From positions 1 to 32,960 of the forward strand of contig NZ_CAJPVH010000056.1 in NCBI RefSeq assembly GCF_905397395.1: 32,960 nt of DNA, given 5' to 3'. The DNA comes from Cupriavidus campinensis. Lineage in GTDB: Bacteria > Pseudomonadota > Gammaproteobacteria > Burkholderiales > Burkholderiaceae. The notes beneath the pieces are model-generated. The model was not told the origin of the DNA. It searched no databases and worked only from the letters and a program-made list of their open reading frames with translations. This document shows positions 7,792-15,311 of the stretch, in pieces (position 1 is the first letter of the stretch; every line of letters begins with the position of its first letter). A program made the translations under genes and the position numbers.

Positions 7792-8134
7792 CGTCTGTCT
7801 CCTTGTCTACGGCCATCGCCCCACGGTAGCACCGTTGGGATCGAAATTCCTGGCGAATCTCGGGGAAATGCCCGTACCGCGGCCTGCCTGACGACGTCCG
7901 GAAAGTTACATTCATTTGAAATTTCATTACTTTCAAACGCGTGATTCGTGTGGCATTGGTCACATCATTGACATATCAAGGAGACAGACTCCACGTCTCG
8001 CCCACCAGCACCCCACTTGAGTAGGGTGATCCTTGTCCGGCAAGACATTGGCAGACAACGGCGGCGGGGAATCCGTACGGAATTCGGGCGACTTCTGGCC
8101 CGGTCCGTGACCTGAACTTCTCTGACCTAGAACC
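7792..8134. promoter_or_regulatory. Divergent intergenic region between YCII gene and phospholipase unit
   Basis: About 340 bases without a firm gene. The segment 7910-7980 is AT-rich and contains the inverted repeat TTTGAAA-N9-TTTCAAA (7915-7937), a plausible operator. Downstream is a ribosome-binding-site-like sequence with no standard start (next entry). No clear Pho box or sigma-70 promoter was recognised. Confidence 0.4.
7978..8115 (+). other. Orphan Shine-Dalgarno followed by a 41-codon frame starting ACG
   Basis: AAGGAGACAG (7978-7987) matches the ribosome-binding site used by many genes here, yet no ATG, GTG or TTG follows at the right distance. An ACG at 7993 opens a frame that ends with TGA at 8113-8115 (40 aa, Arg-rich, no recognised domain). 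One C-to-T change would make it ATG. It may be a decayed gene start, an unusual start, or chance. GAGAC (7981-7985) can also pair with GTCTC (7995-7999). Confidence 0.2.
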
Positions 8135-8341
8135 ATGACAACCACAAAACCTGTTCATTCGCGCATGTACAGGCCGGTGCTCGGTGCCGGCGCACTGTGT
8201 CTGGCCCTGCTGTTGAGCGCCTGCGGCGGCGACGACAACAATGCCCCCCCGCCCGCCACGGGCGGCGGCGACGGTGGCAACGGCGGCCCCGGCACCACGC
8301 CCGCCGCCTGCACCACGGCGCACTGCGCGCCGGCCCCCTGA
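8135..8341 (+). CDS. Short putative lipoprotein preceding the phospholipase gene (68 aa)
   Basis: After a basic lead with a second Met at residue 11, the sequence GAGALCLALLLSAC is a good lipoprotein signal with the lipidated Cys at residue 30. The mature part is only 38 residues, almost wholly Gly, Asp, Pro, Ala and Asn, with two further Cys (CTTAHC). No globular domain is expected; it resembles an anchored flexible tether. It ends 55 bases before the phospholipase C gene on the same strand, so the two are probably co-transcribed. The ribosome-binding site is weak. It could be a partner or regulator of the secreted enzyme, but that is only inferred from position. Confidence 0.6.
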   Translation: MTTTKPVHSRMYRPVLGAGALCLALLLSACGGDDNNAPPPATGGGDGGNGGPGTTPAACTTAHCAPAP

Positions 8342-8396
8342 TCCGCGCCATCCGCACCGCCCCGCGCCCTCCCCATCCAACCGACACCGACCCGGC

Positions 8397-10592
8397 ATGA
8401 CATTCAACCCGTCCAAGCGCAAGTTCCTGCGCAACACGCTCGGCACCGCGGCAGCGGCTGCCACGCTCGCATCGTTCCCGCCCAGCATCCGCCGCGCCCT
8501 GGCCATCGAGGCGAACAACGCCACTGGCACGATCCAGGACGTCAAGCACGTGGTGCTGCTGATGCTCGAGAACCGCTCCTTCGACAGCTATTTCGGCACG
8601 TTCAAGGGCGTGCGCGGCTATGGCGACCGCTTCGCGATCCCCTTGGCGAACGGCAAGAACGCGTTCTTCCAGACCGACGCCACGAACAACACGATCACGC
8701 CCTATCGCCTGGACGCCACGCTGGGCAACGCGCAGCGCGCGGGTAGCACCCCACATACCTGGCCCGATGGCCAGGCCGCGTGGGACCACGGACGCATGAA
8801 TCGCTGGCCCGTGGCCAAGAACCGGCTGTCGATGTCGTACTACGACACCGCCGAGGTGCCGTTCCAGCGCGCGCTGGCCGATGCCTTCACGCTGTGCGAC
8901 GCCTATCACTGCTCGATGCACACCGGCACCATCCCGAACCGCCTGTTCTACTGGACCGGCACGAATGGCCCGAGCGGCGCCAACGTGGCAGCCATGGTCA
9001 ACGAGTTCAACGGCGGCAATGACGTGGGGCCGTCCACCCAGGGCTGGACGTGGAAGACCTACGCCGACCGCCTGGTCGATGCCGGGGTGAGCTGGAAGGT
9101 GTATCAGAGCCTGGCCGACAACTACGGCTGCAACGAGATGATGAGCTTCCAGCACTGGCGCACGGCGATGGAATCGATGCCCGTGGCACGGCGCCCGGTG
9201 GCGCTGCCCGGCACCTCGCCCGCCTACGATCCATCGATCGACGACGCGCTGAGCCCGCTCGCCAAGGGCTTTGGCAACACCATGCCTGACGGCCTGCTGC
9301 AATCCTTCCGTGACGATGTGCAGAACGGCACGCTGCCGGAAATCTCGTGGATCATCCCGCCGTCGCTCTACAGCGAGCACCCGGGCCCGTCGAGCCCGGC
9401 GCAGGGCGGCTGGTATGTGCAGCAGGTGCTGGACGCGCTGACGGCCAACCCCGAGGTCTTCAGCAAGACCGTGCTGCTGATCAACTACGACGAGAACGAC
9501 GGCTTCTTCGACCACCTGCCGCCGCCGTCGGCCCCGTCGCGCAATGCCGATGCCACGCTCGCCGGCGGCAGCACGCTCAGCGATGCCGACATGGCCTTCG
9601 AGTATCACAACTACACGCCCGCCACGGCGAATCAGTCGGCCATCGACGGCAAGCCGTACGGCCCGGGCCCGCGCGTGCCGATGTGTATCGTCTCGCCGTG
9701 GAGCCGCGGCGGCTTTGTCAATTCGCAGGTCTTCGACCACACCTCGACGCTGCTCTTCCTGGAAAAGCGCTTCGGCGTGAAGGAGCCGCAGATCGGTGCC
9801 TATCGCCGCGCCGTGTGCGGTGACCTGACCTCGGCCTTCAACTTCGTCAGCCCGAACAAGGACGCCCTGCCGACGCTGGCGGGCCGCAGCACCAAAGTCA
9901 CGGTCGACAACCTCGCGCTGACGCAGAAGGCGTCGGCCGCGATTCCCGTGCCGGCCACGCCTGCCCTGCCGGCACAGGTGACCGGCACGCGCCCGTCGCG
10001 CGCGCTTCCGTACGAGCTGCACACCACGTCCCGCACCGATGCAGGCGCCAAGACCGTGACGCTGATGTTCTCGAACACCGGCACGGCGGGCGCGGTCTTC
10101 CACGTCTACGACAAGCTGCACCTCGACGCCATTCCGCGCCGCTACGTGGTGGAGGCGGGCAAGAGCCTGGACGGCCTGTGGAACGTGGCGGCCGACAACG
10201 GCAAATACGATCTGTGGGTGCTGGGCCCGAACGGCTATCACCGCGAGTACGTGGGCGATCTGAACGAGCAGTCGGCTGGCGGCGGCACGGAAATCCAGGT
10301 CTGCTACGCACCGTGCGATCCGCCGGTGCTGCAGGTCAAGCTGTACAACCGCAGCGACAAGGCCTGCACGTTCAGCGCAACCGCCAGGGCCTATCGCACG
10401 GACGGCCCGTGGGGCCAGAAGGTGGAGGCCGGCAAGGTGGGCGAGCTGACCTGGACGCTGGGTGACAGCGGCAACTGGTACGACTTCGAGATCAGCTGCG
10501 ATCTGGCACCGTCGCTGCGCCGCCGTATCGCGGGCCGTATCGAGACCGGCAAGGATACGGTGAGCGATCCGGCGATGGGTCAGCTGTCGTAA
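8397..10592 (+). CDS. Phosphocholine-type phospholipase C, Tat-like signal (731 aa)
   Basis: Secreted phosphoesterase of the PlcH/PlcN family of Pseudomonas and Burkholderia, cleaving phosphatidylcholine-type lipids to diacylglycerol and a phospho head group. The N-terminus carries a Tat-type signal but with SKRKFLRN instead of the usual twin Arg. The catalytic phosphoesterase domain follows: VVLLMLENRSFDSYFG (ENRSFD at 58-63), HCSMHTGTIPNR, SWIIPPSLYSEHPG and DENDGFFDH (365-373). Two C-terminal beta domains of the family's DUF756 type end the protein (from about 535: LPYELHTTSRTD, and VLQVKLYNRSD). Length matches the family. The start at 8397 puts the signal at the N-terminus; no strong Shine-Dalgarno is visible, so translation may be coupled to the lipoprotein gene. 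Haemolytic versus non-haemolytic type cannot be decided. Confidence 0.93.
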   Translation: MTFNPSKRKFLRNTLGTAAAAATLASFPPSIRRALAIEANNATGTIQDVKHVVLLMLENRSFDSYFGTFKGVRGYGDRFAIPLANGKNAFFQTDATNNTITPYRLDATLGNAQRAGSTPHTWPDGQAAWDHGRMNRWPVAKNRLSMSYYDTAEVPFQRALADAFTLCDAYHCSMHTGTIPNRLFYWTGTNGPSGANVAAMVNEFNGGNDVGPSTQGWTWKTYADRLVDAGVSWKVYQSLADNYGCNEMMSFQHWRTAMESMPVARRPVALPGTSPAYDPSIDDALSPLAKGFGNTMPDGLLQSFRDDVQNGTLPEISWIIPPSLYSEHPGPSSPAQGGWYVQQVLDALTANPEVFSKTVLLINYDENDGFFDHLPPPSAPSRNADATLAGGSTLSDADMAFEYHNYTPATANQSAIDGKPYGPGPRVPMCIVSPWSRGGFVNSQVFDHTSTLLFLEKRFGVKEPQIGAYRRAVCGDLTSAFNFVSPNKDALPTLAGRSTKVTVDNLALTQKASAAIPVPATPALPAQVTGTRPSRALPYELHTTSRTDAGAKTVTLMFSNTGTAGAVFHVYDKLHLDAIPRRYVVEAGKSLDGLWNVAADNGKYDLWVLGPNGYHREYVGDLNEQSAGGGTEIQVCYAPCDPPVLQVKLYNRSDKACTFSATARAYRTDGPWGQKVEAGKVGELTWTLGDSGNWYDFEISCDLAPSLRRRIAGRIETGKDTVSDPAMGQLS

Positions 10593-10605
10593 TCTGCCTT
10601 GCCCT

Positions 10606-10635
10606 GACCCGTCCGCCGTCTACGGCTGGCGGGTC
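10606..10635. terminator. Imperfect hairpin between convergent phospholipase and LysR genes
   Basis: GACCCG (10606-10611) pairs with CGGGTC (10630-10635), with further partial pairing inside (CCGCCG with CGGCTGG). It overlaps the LysR stop codon. There is no T-run, so it is at best a weak, perhaps bidirectional, terminator. Confidence 0.35.
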
Positions 10636-11594
10636 GGGCGCCACGGCGGCCTGGGCCCCAGGGCGTTGCGCAGCATCTCGACGAACCGTTGCGTGCGCAT
10701 GGACGACTGGCGCGACTGCGGCACCAGCGCCATCACGTCCGCATCGGGCAGCCGGTACGCCGGCAGCAGCGCCACCAGCCGCCCGGTGGCCAGTTCATCG
10801 GCCACATCCCACTCCGACCGCGCCATGATGCCCTTGCCGGTCAGGCACCAGTGATGGACCACGTCGCCATCATTGCTCTCCATCGTCGGCCGCACCCGCA
10901 CCGTCAGCTCCCGTGACCGCGCAGGACGGAGGCTCCGGTCGGCGCTGTCATGACTGCCCTCGGCGAAGCGCCACAGCGTCACGTCCTCATCGTTCTCCCG
11001 GAGCACCAGGCAGGCGTGCCGTTCGAGGTCTGCGGGCGTCTCCAGCGGGGGCGCCTTGGCGAGATATTCGGGCGCCGCACACAGGATGCGGCGGTTCGGC
11101 GCGATACGGTGCGCAATCCAGCGCGAATCCGGGATCGTGCCGATGCTGACCAGCACGTCAAAGGCGTCCCGCCCATGCACGGGCTGGCGCGGCAGCATCA
11201 GGTTGTCCGACAGATACAACTGCACCTCGAGATTGGGATGGGTGCTGTGGAACTGCGCCAGTAGCGGACCCAGGTAGCGGCGCCCAAAGCCAAACGGGCC
11301 ATGGACCTTGAGCTTGCCCGCCACGACCTGACTACGCTGCTGAAGCGCCTCCTCGATCACCTGCATCTGCTCCAGGACCCCGGTGGCGTGCTGCGCCAGA
11401 AGATGGCCTTCGTGCGTGAGTTGCAAGCGCCGGGTGGTGCGTTGGGCCAGCCGGATGCCGAGGCGGGCCTCCAGCTGCCCCAGCCGCTTGGTCACGGCCG
11501 GCGGCGTGACGTTCTCTTCCCGGGCCAAGGCCGCCAGGCTACCCAGGCGGTCCAGCGCCAGGATGAACCGCAGATCCTCGATGTCCAGCTTCAT
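10620..11594 (-). CDS. LysR-family transcriptional regulator (324 aa)
   Basis: Standard LysR layout. The N-terminal winged helix (about 4-62) reads LRFILALDRLGSLAALAREENVTPPAVTKRLGQLEARLG, followed by RTTRRLQLTHEG and a linker helix. The effector domain starts near GKLKVHGPFGFGRRYLGPLL and includes the subunit-interface strands DVLVSIG and RILCAAPEYLA. GGAGG lies at good spacing before the ATG. It is divergent from the D-amino-acid lyase-like gene across a 104-base region, the classic arrangement for a LysR activator and its target. The inducer is probably a substrate or product of that enzyme. Confidence 0.92.
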   Translation of the reverse strand: MKLDIEDLRFILALDRLGSLAALAREENVTPPAVTKRLGQLEARLGIRLAQRTTRRLQLTHEGHLLAQHATGVLEQMQVIEEALQQRSQVVAGKLKVHGPFGFGRRYLGPLLAQFHSTHPNLEVQLYLSDNLMLPRQPVHGRDAFDVLVSIGTIPDSRWIAHRIAPNRRILCAAPEYLAKAPPLETPADLERHACLVLRENDEDVTLWRFAEGSHDSADRSLRPARSRELTVRVRPTMESNDGDVVHHWCLTGKGIMARSEWDVADELATGRLVALLPAYRLPDADVMALVPQSRQSSMRTQRFVEMLRNALGPRPPWRPTRQP

Positions 11595-11698
11595 TCTTAA
11601 CCTCCAGGTGAATTAATAAATTCTATGGCATTAACCACCTGAGGGCCTGGCTTCCCTACACTGGCGACTCGAAAAGCGACCTCGCATAACGGACTCCC
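11595..11698. promoter_or_regulatory. Divergent LysR-type control region
   Basis: This short AT-rich intergenic segment contains the inverted repeat GAATT-AATA-AATTC (11610-11623). It is framed by AGGTG (11606-11610) and its inverse CACCT at about 11636-11640. Such nested dyads with a T-N11-A-like core are typical of LysR binding regions. Assignment as the binding site is inference. Confidence 0.45.
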
Positions 11699-12841
11699 AT
11701 GAACTTGCAAGCACTCGAAACGCCGGTCCTTGTCCTGGACCGACTCAAGATGGAGCGCAATATCGCGCGGCTGCGCGACCGCCTTGCGCCTTCCGGCGTC
11801 ACGCTGCGGCCGCACGCCAAGACCAACAAGTCCGCCGACGTCGCGTCCCGCATTGGCGCACCGGGTACGCCCATCACCGTATCCACCTTGAAGGAAGCCG
11901 GCTATTTCCTCGACCACGGCTGGCGTGACATCCTGTACGCGGTGGGCATCGTCCCGTCCAAGCTGCCTCATGTCGAAGACCTCGTGCGGCGCGGCGCGGC
12001 GCTCACCCTGCTGCTGGACAACGTCGAGGCCGCCCACGCGCTCGCCGCCTGGTGTCGCGAGCGCGCGCTCAACGTGCCGGTGCTGATCGAGATCGATACC
12101 GACGGCCACCGCTCGGGCGTCAAGCCGGCAGACCCGGCGCTGCTCGACATCGCCGCAGCACTGGGCAAGGGGGGAAAGGACGAGGGCACCGGCGCCTGGC
12201 TCGCGGGCGTGCTCACCCATGCGGGCGATTCCTACAATTGCCGTTCGGCCGAGGCCATCGAAGCCGTGGCCGAGCAGGAGCGCGCCGGCGTGGTCCAGGC
12301 AGCGGAACGCCTGCGCGCCGCCGGCTATCGTGCGCCGGTGGTGAGCATCGGCAGCACGCCCACCGCGCATTTCGCCCGCTCGCTCGAAGGCGTGACGGAG
12401 GTCCGGGCCGGCGTGTTCGTCTTCTTCGACCTGGTGATGCACGGCATCGGGGTCTGCAACACGGATGACATCGCGCTGTCGGTGCTGTGCACGGTGATCG
12501 GGCACCAGCGCGAGAAAGGCTGGCTGATCACGGACGCCGGATGGATGGCGATGTCGCGCGACCGTGGCACCGCGAAGCAGCCGGTCGACCAGGGCTACGG
12601 ACTGGTGTGCGATATCGACGGCAAGCCGCTGCCGGAGCTGGTAATGGTCGACGCCAACCAGGAGCACGGCATCGTCAGCCACCGCACGGACCCGTCCGCC
12701 ACGCCGATGTTCCCGGTCGGCACGCTGCTGCGCGTGCTGCCCAATCACGCGTGCGCCACTGGGGCGCAGCACGGCGCCTACACGGTCGTCGCGGGCAGCA
12801 CTGCCGTGGAAGCGCAATGGCCTCGTTTTGGGGGATGGTGA
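11699..12841 (+). CDS. PLP-dependent D-serine dehydratase / D-threonine aldolase-like enzyme (380 aa)
   Basis: Fold-type III PLP enzyme of the DSD1/D-threonine aldolase family. The N-terminal alanine-racemase-like barrel starts TPVLVLDRLKMERNI and has the PLP lysine in RPHAKTNKS (Lys41), with family strands VLIEIDTDGHRSG, GVLTHAGDSY and VSIGSTPT. The C-terminal domain ends with LPNHACATG, whose His350 and Cys352 match the metal-binding pair of eukaryote-type D-serine dehydratases; EHG in NQEHGIV also fits the family. The reaction is either deamination of D-serine or a beta-hydroxy-D-amino acid, or retro-aldol cleavage to glycine and an aldehyde. Sequence alone does not decide. The weak ribosome-binding site and the position opposite a LysR gene suggest substrate-induced expression. 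Confidence 0.85.
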   Translation: MNLQALETPVLVLDRLKMERNIARLRDRLAPSGVTLRPHAKTNKSADVASRIGAPGTPITVSTLKEAGYFLDHGWRDILYAVGIVPSKLPHVEDLVRRGAALTLLLDNVEAAHALAAWCRERALNVPVLIEIDTDGHRSGVKPADPALLDIAAALGKGGKDEGTGAWLAGVLTHAGDSYNCRSAEAIEAVAEQERAGVVQAAERLRAAGYRAPVVSIGSTPTAHFARSLEGVTEVRAGVFVFFDLVMHGIGVCNTDDIALSVLCTVIGHQREKGWLITDAGWMAMSRDRGTAKQPVDQGYGLVCDIDGKPLPELVMVDANQEHGIVSHRTDPSATPMFPVGTLLRVLPNHACATGAQHGAYTVVAGSTAVEAQWPRFGGW

Positions 12842-12903
12842 GCGCGGTTTTGCGATAGGATGGCGCCGGTAACCAGGATCCGAAACAAAAGGAGACCCCG
12901 CGC

Positions 12904-13803
12904 TTGTCCGAAGCCCTTCCCTCCAGCACCGCCGGCGAGTTTCCCACCTTCGAGACCTCGGATTTTGCCGGCGACGGGTCGTTCTACTTCGACCTCGTGC
13001 GGCTGCAGGACCGCGACGACATCCCGCGCGGCTTCCTGCACCGGCACAACTACTATCACCTGCTCTGGATGACCCGGGCGAGCGGCACGCACATGCTCGA
13101 CTTCGCGCATTTCGATGTGCGCGACCACTCGGTGTTCTTCCTCTCGCCGGGGCAGGTGCATGCCTGGACGTCATCGGTGAAGCCGCACGGCTACGTGCTG
13201 AACTTCAGCACCGACTTCTTCGCGCGGATGTTTCCGCGCGCCGACGATGCCGCGAAGTTCCCGTTCTATCACCCCACGGGCGCCCACAGTGCGCTCTATC
13301 TCACGCAGGACCAGCATGACGGCCTGCTGCCGCTGCTCGACGAGATGGAGCAGGAGGCGCGGGATCGCCAGCCCGGCTTCCCGGACGTAGTGCAGGCGTG
13401 CCTGCTGATCCTGCTCACGCGCCTGCGCCGACTGTGCCCCGAGAACGAGACAGCCGGTGGCATTGGCCCGCACCAGGCGCTCACGCGCCGCTTCACGATG
13501 CTGGTGGACACCCACTACCTGCGCTTCGGCACGATCGGCCAGTACGCCGAGGCGCTCTGCGTGAGCGAGCGCCAGCTCAACGACGCGGTCAAGCGAACCC
13601 TGGCGCGCACCGCCAGCCAGCTGGTACAGGAACGCGTGGTGCTGGAAGCCAAGCGCTGGCTCAGCAACACCGAAACCGGCATCGCCGAGATCGCGTTCCG
13701 GCTCAATATCGAGGATCCGGCCTACTTCGCGCGCTTCTTCAAGAAGCAGACCGGTCTCACGCCGGGCGACTTCCGCAGGAAGCATTGCCGTCCGCTGGAC
13801 TGA
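12904..13803 (+). CDS. AraC-family transcriptional regulator, TTG start (299 aa)
   Basis: An AraC-type regulator with an N-terminal cupin sensor (about 15-120: FLHRHNYYHLLWMTRASGTH, DHSVFFLSPGQVHAW) and a C-terminal double helix-turn-helix (about 195-295). The latter includes TIGQYAEALCVSERQLNDAVKRTLARTASQLVQERVVLEA in its first half, and IAEIAFRLNIEDPAYFARFFKKQTGLTPGDFR, the family signature. The start is TTG at 12904, supported by AAAGGAGA nine bases upstream and no suitable ATG. It lies 135 bases before a Bug gene on the same strand, so it probably regulates the Bug-NIPSNAP pair. The distal region resembles regulators of aromatic acid catabolism, but I cannot name the effector. Confidence 0.92.
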   Translation: MSEALPSSTAGEFPTFETSDFAGDGSFYFDLVRLQDRDDIPRGFLHRHNYYHLLWMTRASGTHMLDFAHFDVRDHSVFFLSPGQVHAWTSSVKPHGYVLNFSTDFFARMFPRADDAAKFPFYHPTGAHSALYLTQDQHDGLLPLLDEMEQEARDRQPGFPDVVQACLLILLTRLRRLCPENETAGGIGPHQALTRRFTMLVDTHYLRFGTIGQYAEALCVSERQLNDAVKRTLARTASQLVQERVVLEAKRWLSNTETGIAEIAFRLNIEDPAYFARFFKKQTGLTPGDFRRKHCRPLD

Positions 13804-13882
13804 CCCGCGAAAAAGTCCAATACAACGTCTGATCCGTCCTAACGCCGCCGCCACGCGCCTGCGTAAAGTGTTCCTCATGGTG

Positions 13883-13926
13883 CATCCAGAAGACATCCAG
13901 AAGACATCCAGAAGACACCAGAAGCA
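13883..13926 (+). repeat. 11-bp tandem repeat array (three exact copies plus one degenerate)
   Basis: CATCCAGAAGA occurs three times head to tail (13883-13893, 13894-13904, 13905-13915). A degenerate copy CACCAGAAGCA follows (13916-13926), ending just before AGGAGACAGAC and the Bug start codon. The unit is near one helical turn, so copies face the same side of the helix. It lies in the presumed leader or promoter of the Bug gene. Confidence 0.8.
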
Positions 13927-13938
13927 CAGGAGACAGAC

Positions 13939-14913
13939 ATGTACAAAGCCATCGCCCCGTTGCGGGGCCTTGCCGTGGCCACCATATTGGCCGTTATCCC
14001 CTTCAGCGCGATGGCGGAATACCCCGATCATCCCCTGCGCATCATCGTGCCGTTCGCGGCCGGCGGCGCCACCGACGTGATCGCACGCACCGTGGCGCAA
14101 GCCATGTCGGCCCGCCTCGGCCAGTCGGTCGTGGTGGAGAACAAGGCGGGCGCCAACGGCAACATCGGTGCTGTCTCGGCCGCCCGGGCGGACGCCGACG
14201 GCTACACGCTGCTGATGGCCACGTCGAGCCATGCCATCAACGCATCGCTCTACCAGAAGCTCAATTACAGTCTCACGCGTGATTTCGTGGGGCTGTCGAA
14301 CCTCGCGTCCGTCCCCCTGCTGCTGGTGGTGAATCCGTCCGTGCCGGTCAATTCGGCCACGGAACTTGCCGCGTACGCCAAGGCCAACGCTGGCCGCGTC
14401 AATTACGCGTCGGGCGGTACGGGCACCGCTTCCCACCTCGCCGGCGAGCAGTTCAGCACGCTGGCTGGTACGAAGATGACGCACGTGGCCTACAAGGGCG
14501 GGGCGCAGGCGCTCAATGACGTGATGGGCGGCCAGGTGCAGGTCATGTTCGCCAACCTGCCCGAAGTGCTTGCGCAGGTGCAGAGCGGCAAGCTCAAGGC
14601 GCTGGCGGTCACGGGCAGCAAGCGCCACGCCGCGCTGCCCGATGTACCCGCCTTCTCGGAAACGCCGTTCCCGGGCATGACCGCGCGCTCGTGGTTCGGC
14701 CTGTTCGCACCGGCCGGCACGCCGAAGGCCGCCGTCGAGAAACTCTCGCAGGCCATCGTCCAGAGCGTGGCCGACCCCGCCGTCAAGGAGCGACTCAAAG
14801 GACTCGGTGCCGACCCGGTTGGCGACGACCAGCCCGCATTTCAGAAATACGTGAATCAGGAGGTGGCGCGCTGGGCCGTGCTTGTGAAGCAGTCCGGCGC
14901 CACCGTCGATTGA
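13939..14913 (+). CDS. Bug-family periplasmic solute-binding protein (324 aa)
   Basis: Second TctC-like receptor of the window. A signal peptide of about 26 residues (LAVATILAVIPFSAMA) precedes the hallmark YPDHPLRIIVPFAAGGATD, then GQSVVVENKAGANGNIG, ASLYQKLNYS and THVAYKGG. Length is typical. The strong AGGAGACAGAC ribosome-binding site directly follows the 11-bp repeat array. It is followed 32 bases later by a NIPSNAP gene and preceded by the AraC gene. No TctA/TctB partner is encoded nearby. The ligand is unknown; the family covers citrate, aromatic and dicarboxylic acids and other carboxylates. Confidence 0.94.
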   Translation: MYKAIAPLRGLAVATILAVIPFSAMAEYPDHPLRIIVPFAAGGATDVIARTVAQAMSARLGQSVVVENKAGANGNIGAVSAARADADGYTLLMATSSHAINASLYQKLNYSLTRDFVGLSNLASVPLLLVVNPSVPVNSATELAAYAKANAGRVNYASGGTGTASHLAGEQFSTLAGTKMTHVAYKGGAQALNDVMGGQVQVMFANLPEVLAQVQSGKLKALAVTGSKRHAALPDVPAFSETPFPGMTARSWFGLFAPAGTPKAAVEKLSQAIVQSVADPAVKERLKGLGADPVGDDQPAFQKYVNQEVARWAVLVKQSGATVD

Positions 14914-14945
14914 CGCCACACATCGCCATCGCTAGAGGAAACCCC

Positions 14946-15263
14946 ATGCTGTACGACGTTCGCACCTACACCTGCCGCCCCGGCACGATCAAGAAACACC
15001 TGGCGTTGTATGCCGAGCATGGCTACGAGACCCAGAGCCGCCATCTGGGCAAGCCGCTGGCCTACATGCAAACCGAGACCGGCAATGTGAACAGCTACAT
15101 GCACATCTGGGTCTACGAGAGCGCAGCCGACCGCGAGGCCAGGCGCCAGGCGCTGCAGAAAGATCCGGCCTGGGGCGAGTACCTGAAGATGAGCGCCGAA
15201 GCCGCCTACCTGATCAGCCAGGAGAACCGGCTGATGACGCAGGTATCGTTCTTCAAGCCGTAG
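14946..15263 (+). CDS. NIPSNAP-family protein (105 aa)
   Basis: A small dimeric alpha-beta barrel protein: MLYDVRTYTCRPGTIKKHL, the YMQTETGNVNSYMHIWVYES strand with the family's N-x-Y-x-H-I-W core, and ADREARRQALQKDPAW (R..L..DP.W), all characteristic of NIPSNAP. These proteins often accompany catabolic genes in proteobacteria, but their chemistry is mostly unknown. GAGGAAA precedes the ATG at 14946. It follows the Bug gene by 32 bases and is likely co-transcribed. The frame is open further upstream inside the Bug gene, but that part is out-of-frame noise. Confidence 0.88.
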   Translation: MLYDVRTYTCRPGTIKKHLALYAEHGYETQSRHLGKPLAYMQTETGNVNSYMHIWVYESAADREARRQALQKDPAWGEYLKMSAEAAYLISQENRLMTQVSFFKP

Positions 15264-15269
15264 TCGGCA

Positions 15270-15311
15270 CGGGCGGCCTATCGCGTATGCCCTATACCCT
15301 ATAGCCGCCCG
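15270..15311. terminator. Possible bidirectional hairpin between NIPSNAP and carboxylesterase genes
   Basis: CGGGCGGC (15270-15277) and GCCGCCCG (15304-15311) form a perfect 8-bp stem around a 26-base loop containing CCTATA twice. It overlaps the carboxylesterase stop codon. No T-run is present. Confidence 0.35.

Noticed and set aside
8127..10241. 704-codon open frame on the minus strand opposite the phospholipase C gene
   Set aside because: Same antisense artefact; composition is RRRG/VRH-like and the plus frame has unmistakable PLC motifs.
13883..13926. CRISPR-like array
   Set aside because: The 11-bp units are head to tail with no spacers and no cas genes nearby.
15270..15311. Classical rho-independent terminator after the NIPSNAP gene
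   Set aside because: The stem is good but the loop is 26 bases and no T-run follows, so it is listed only as a possible hairpin.
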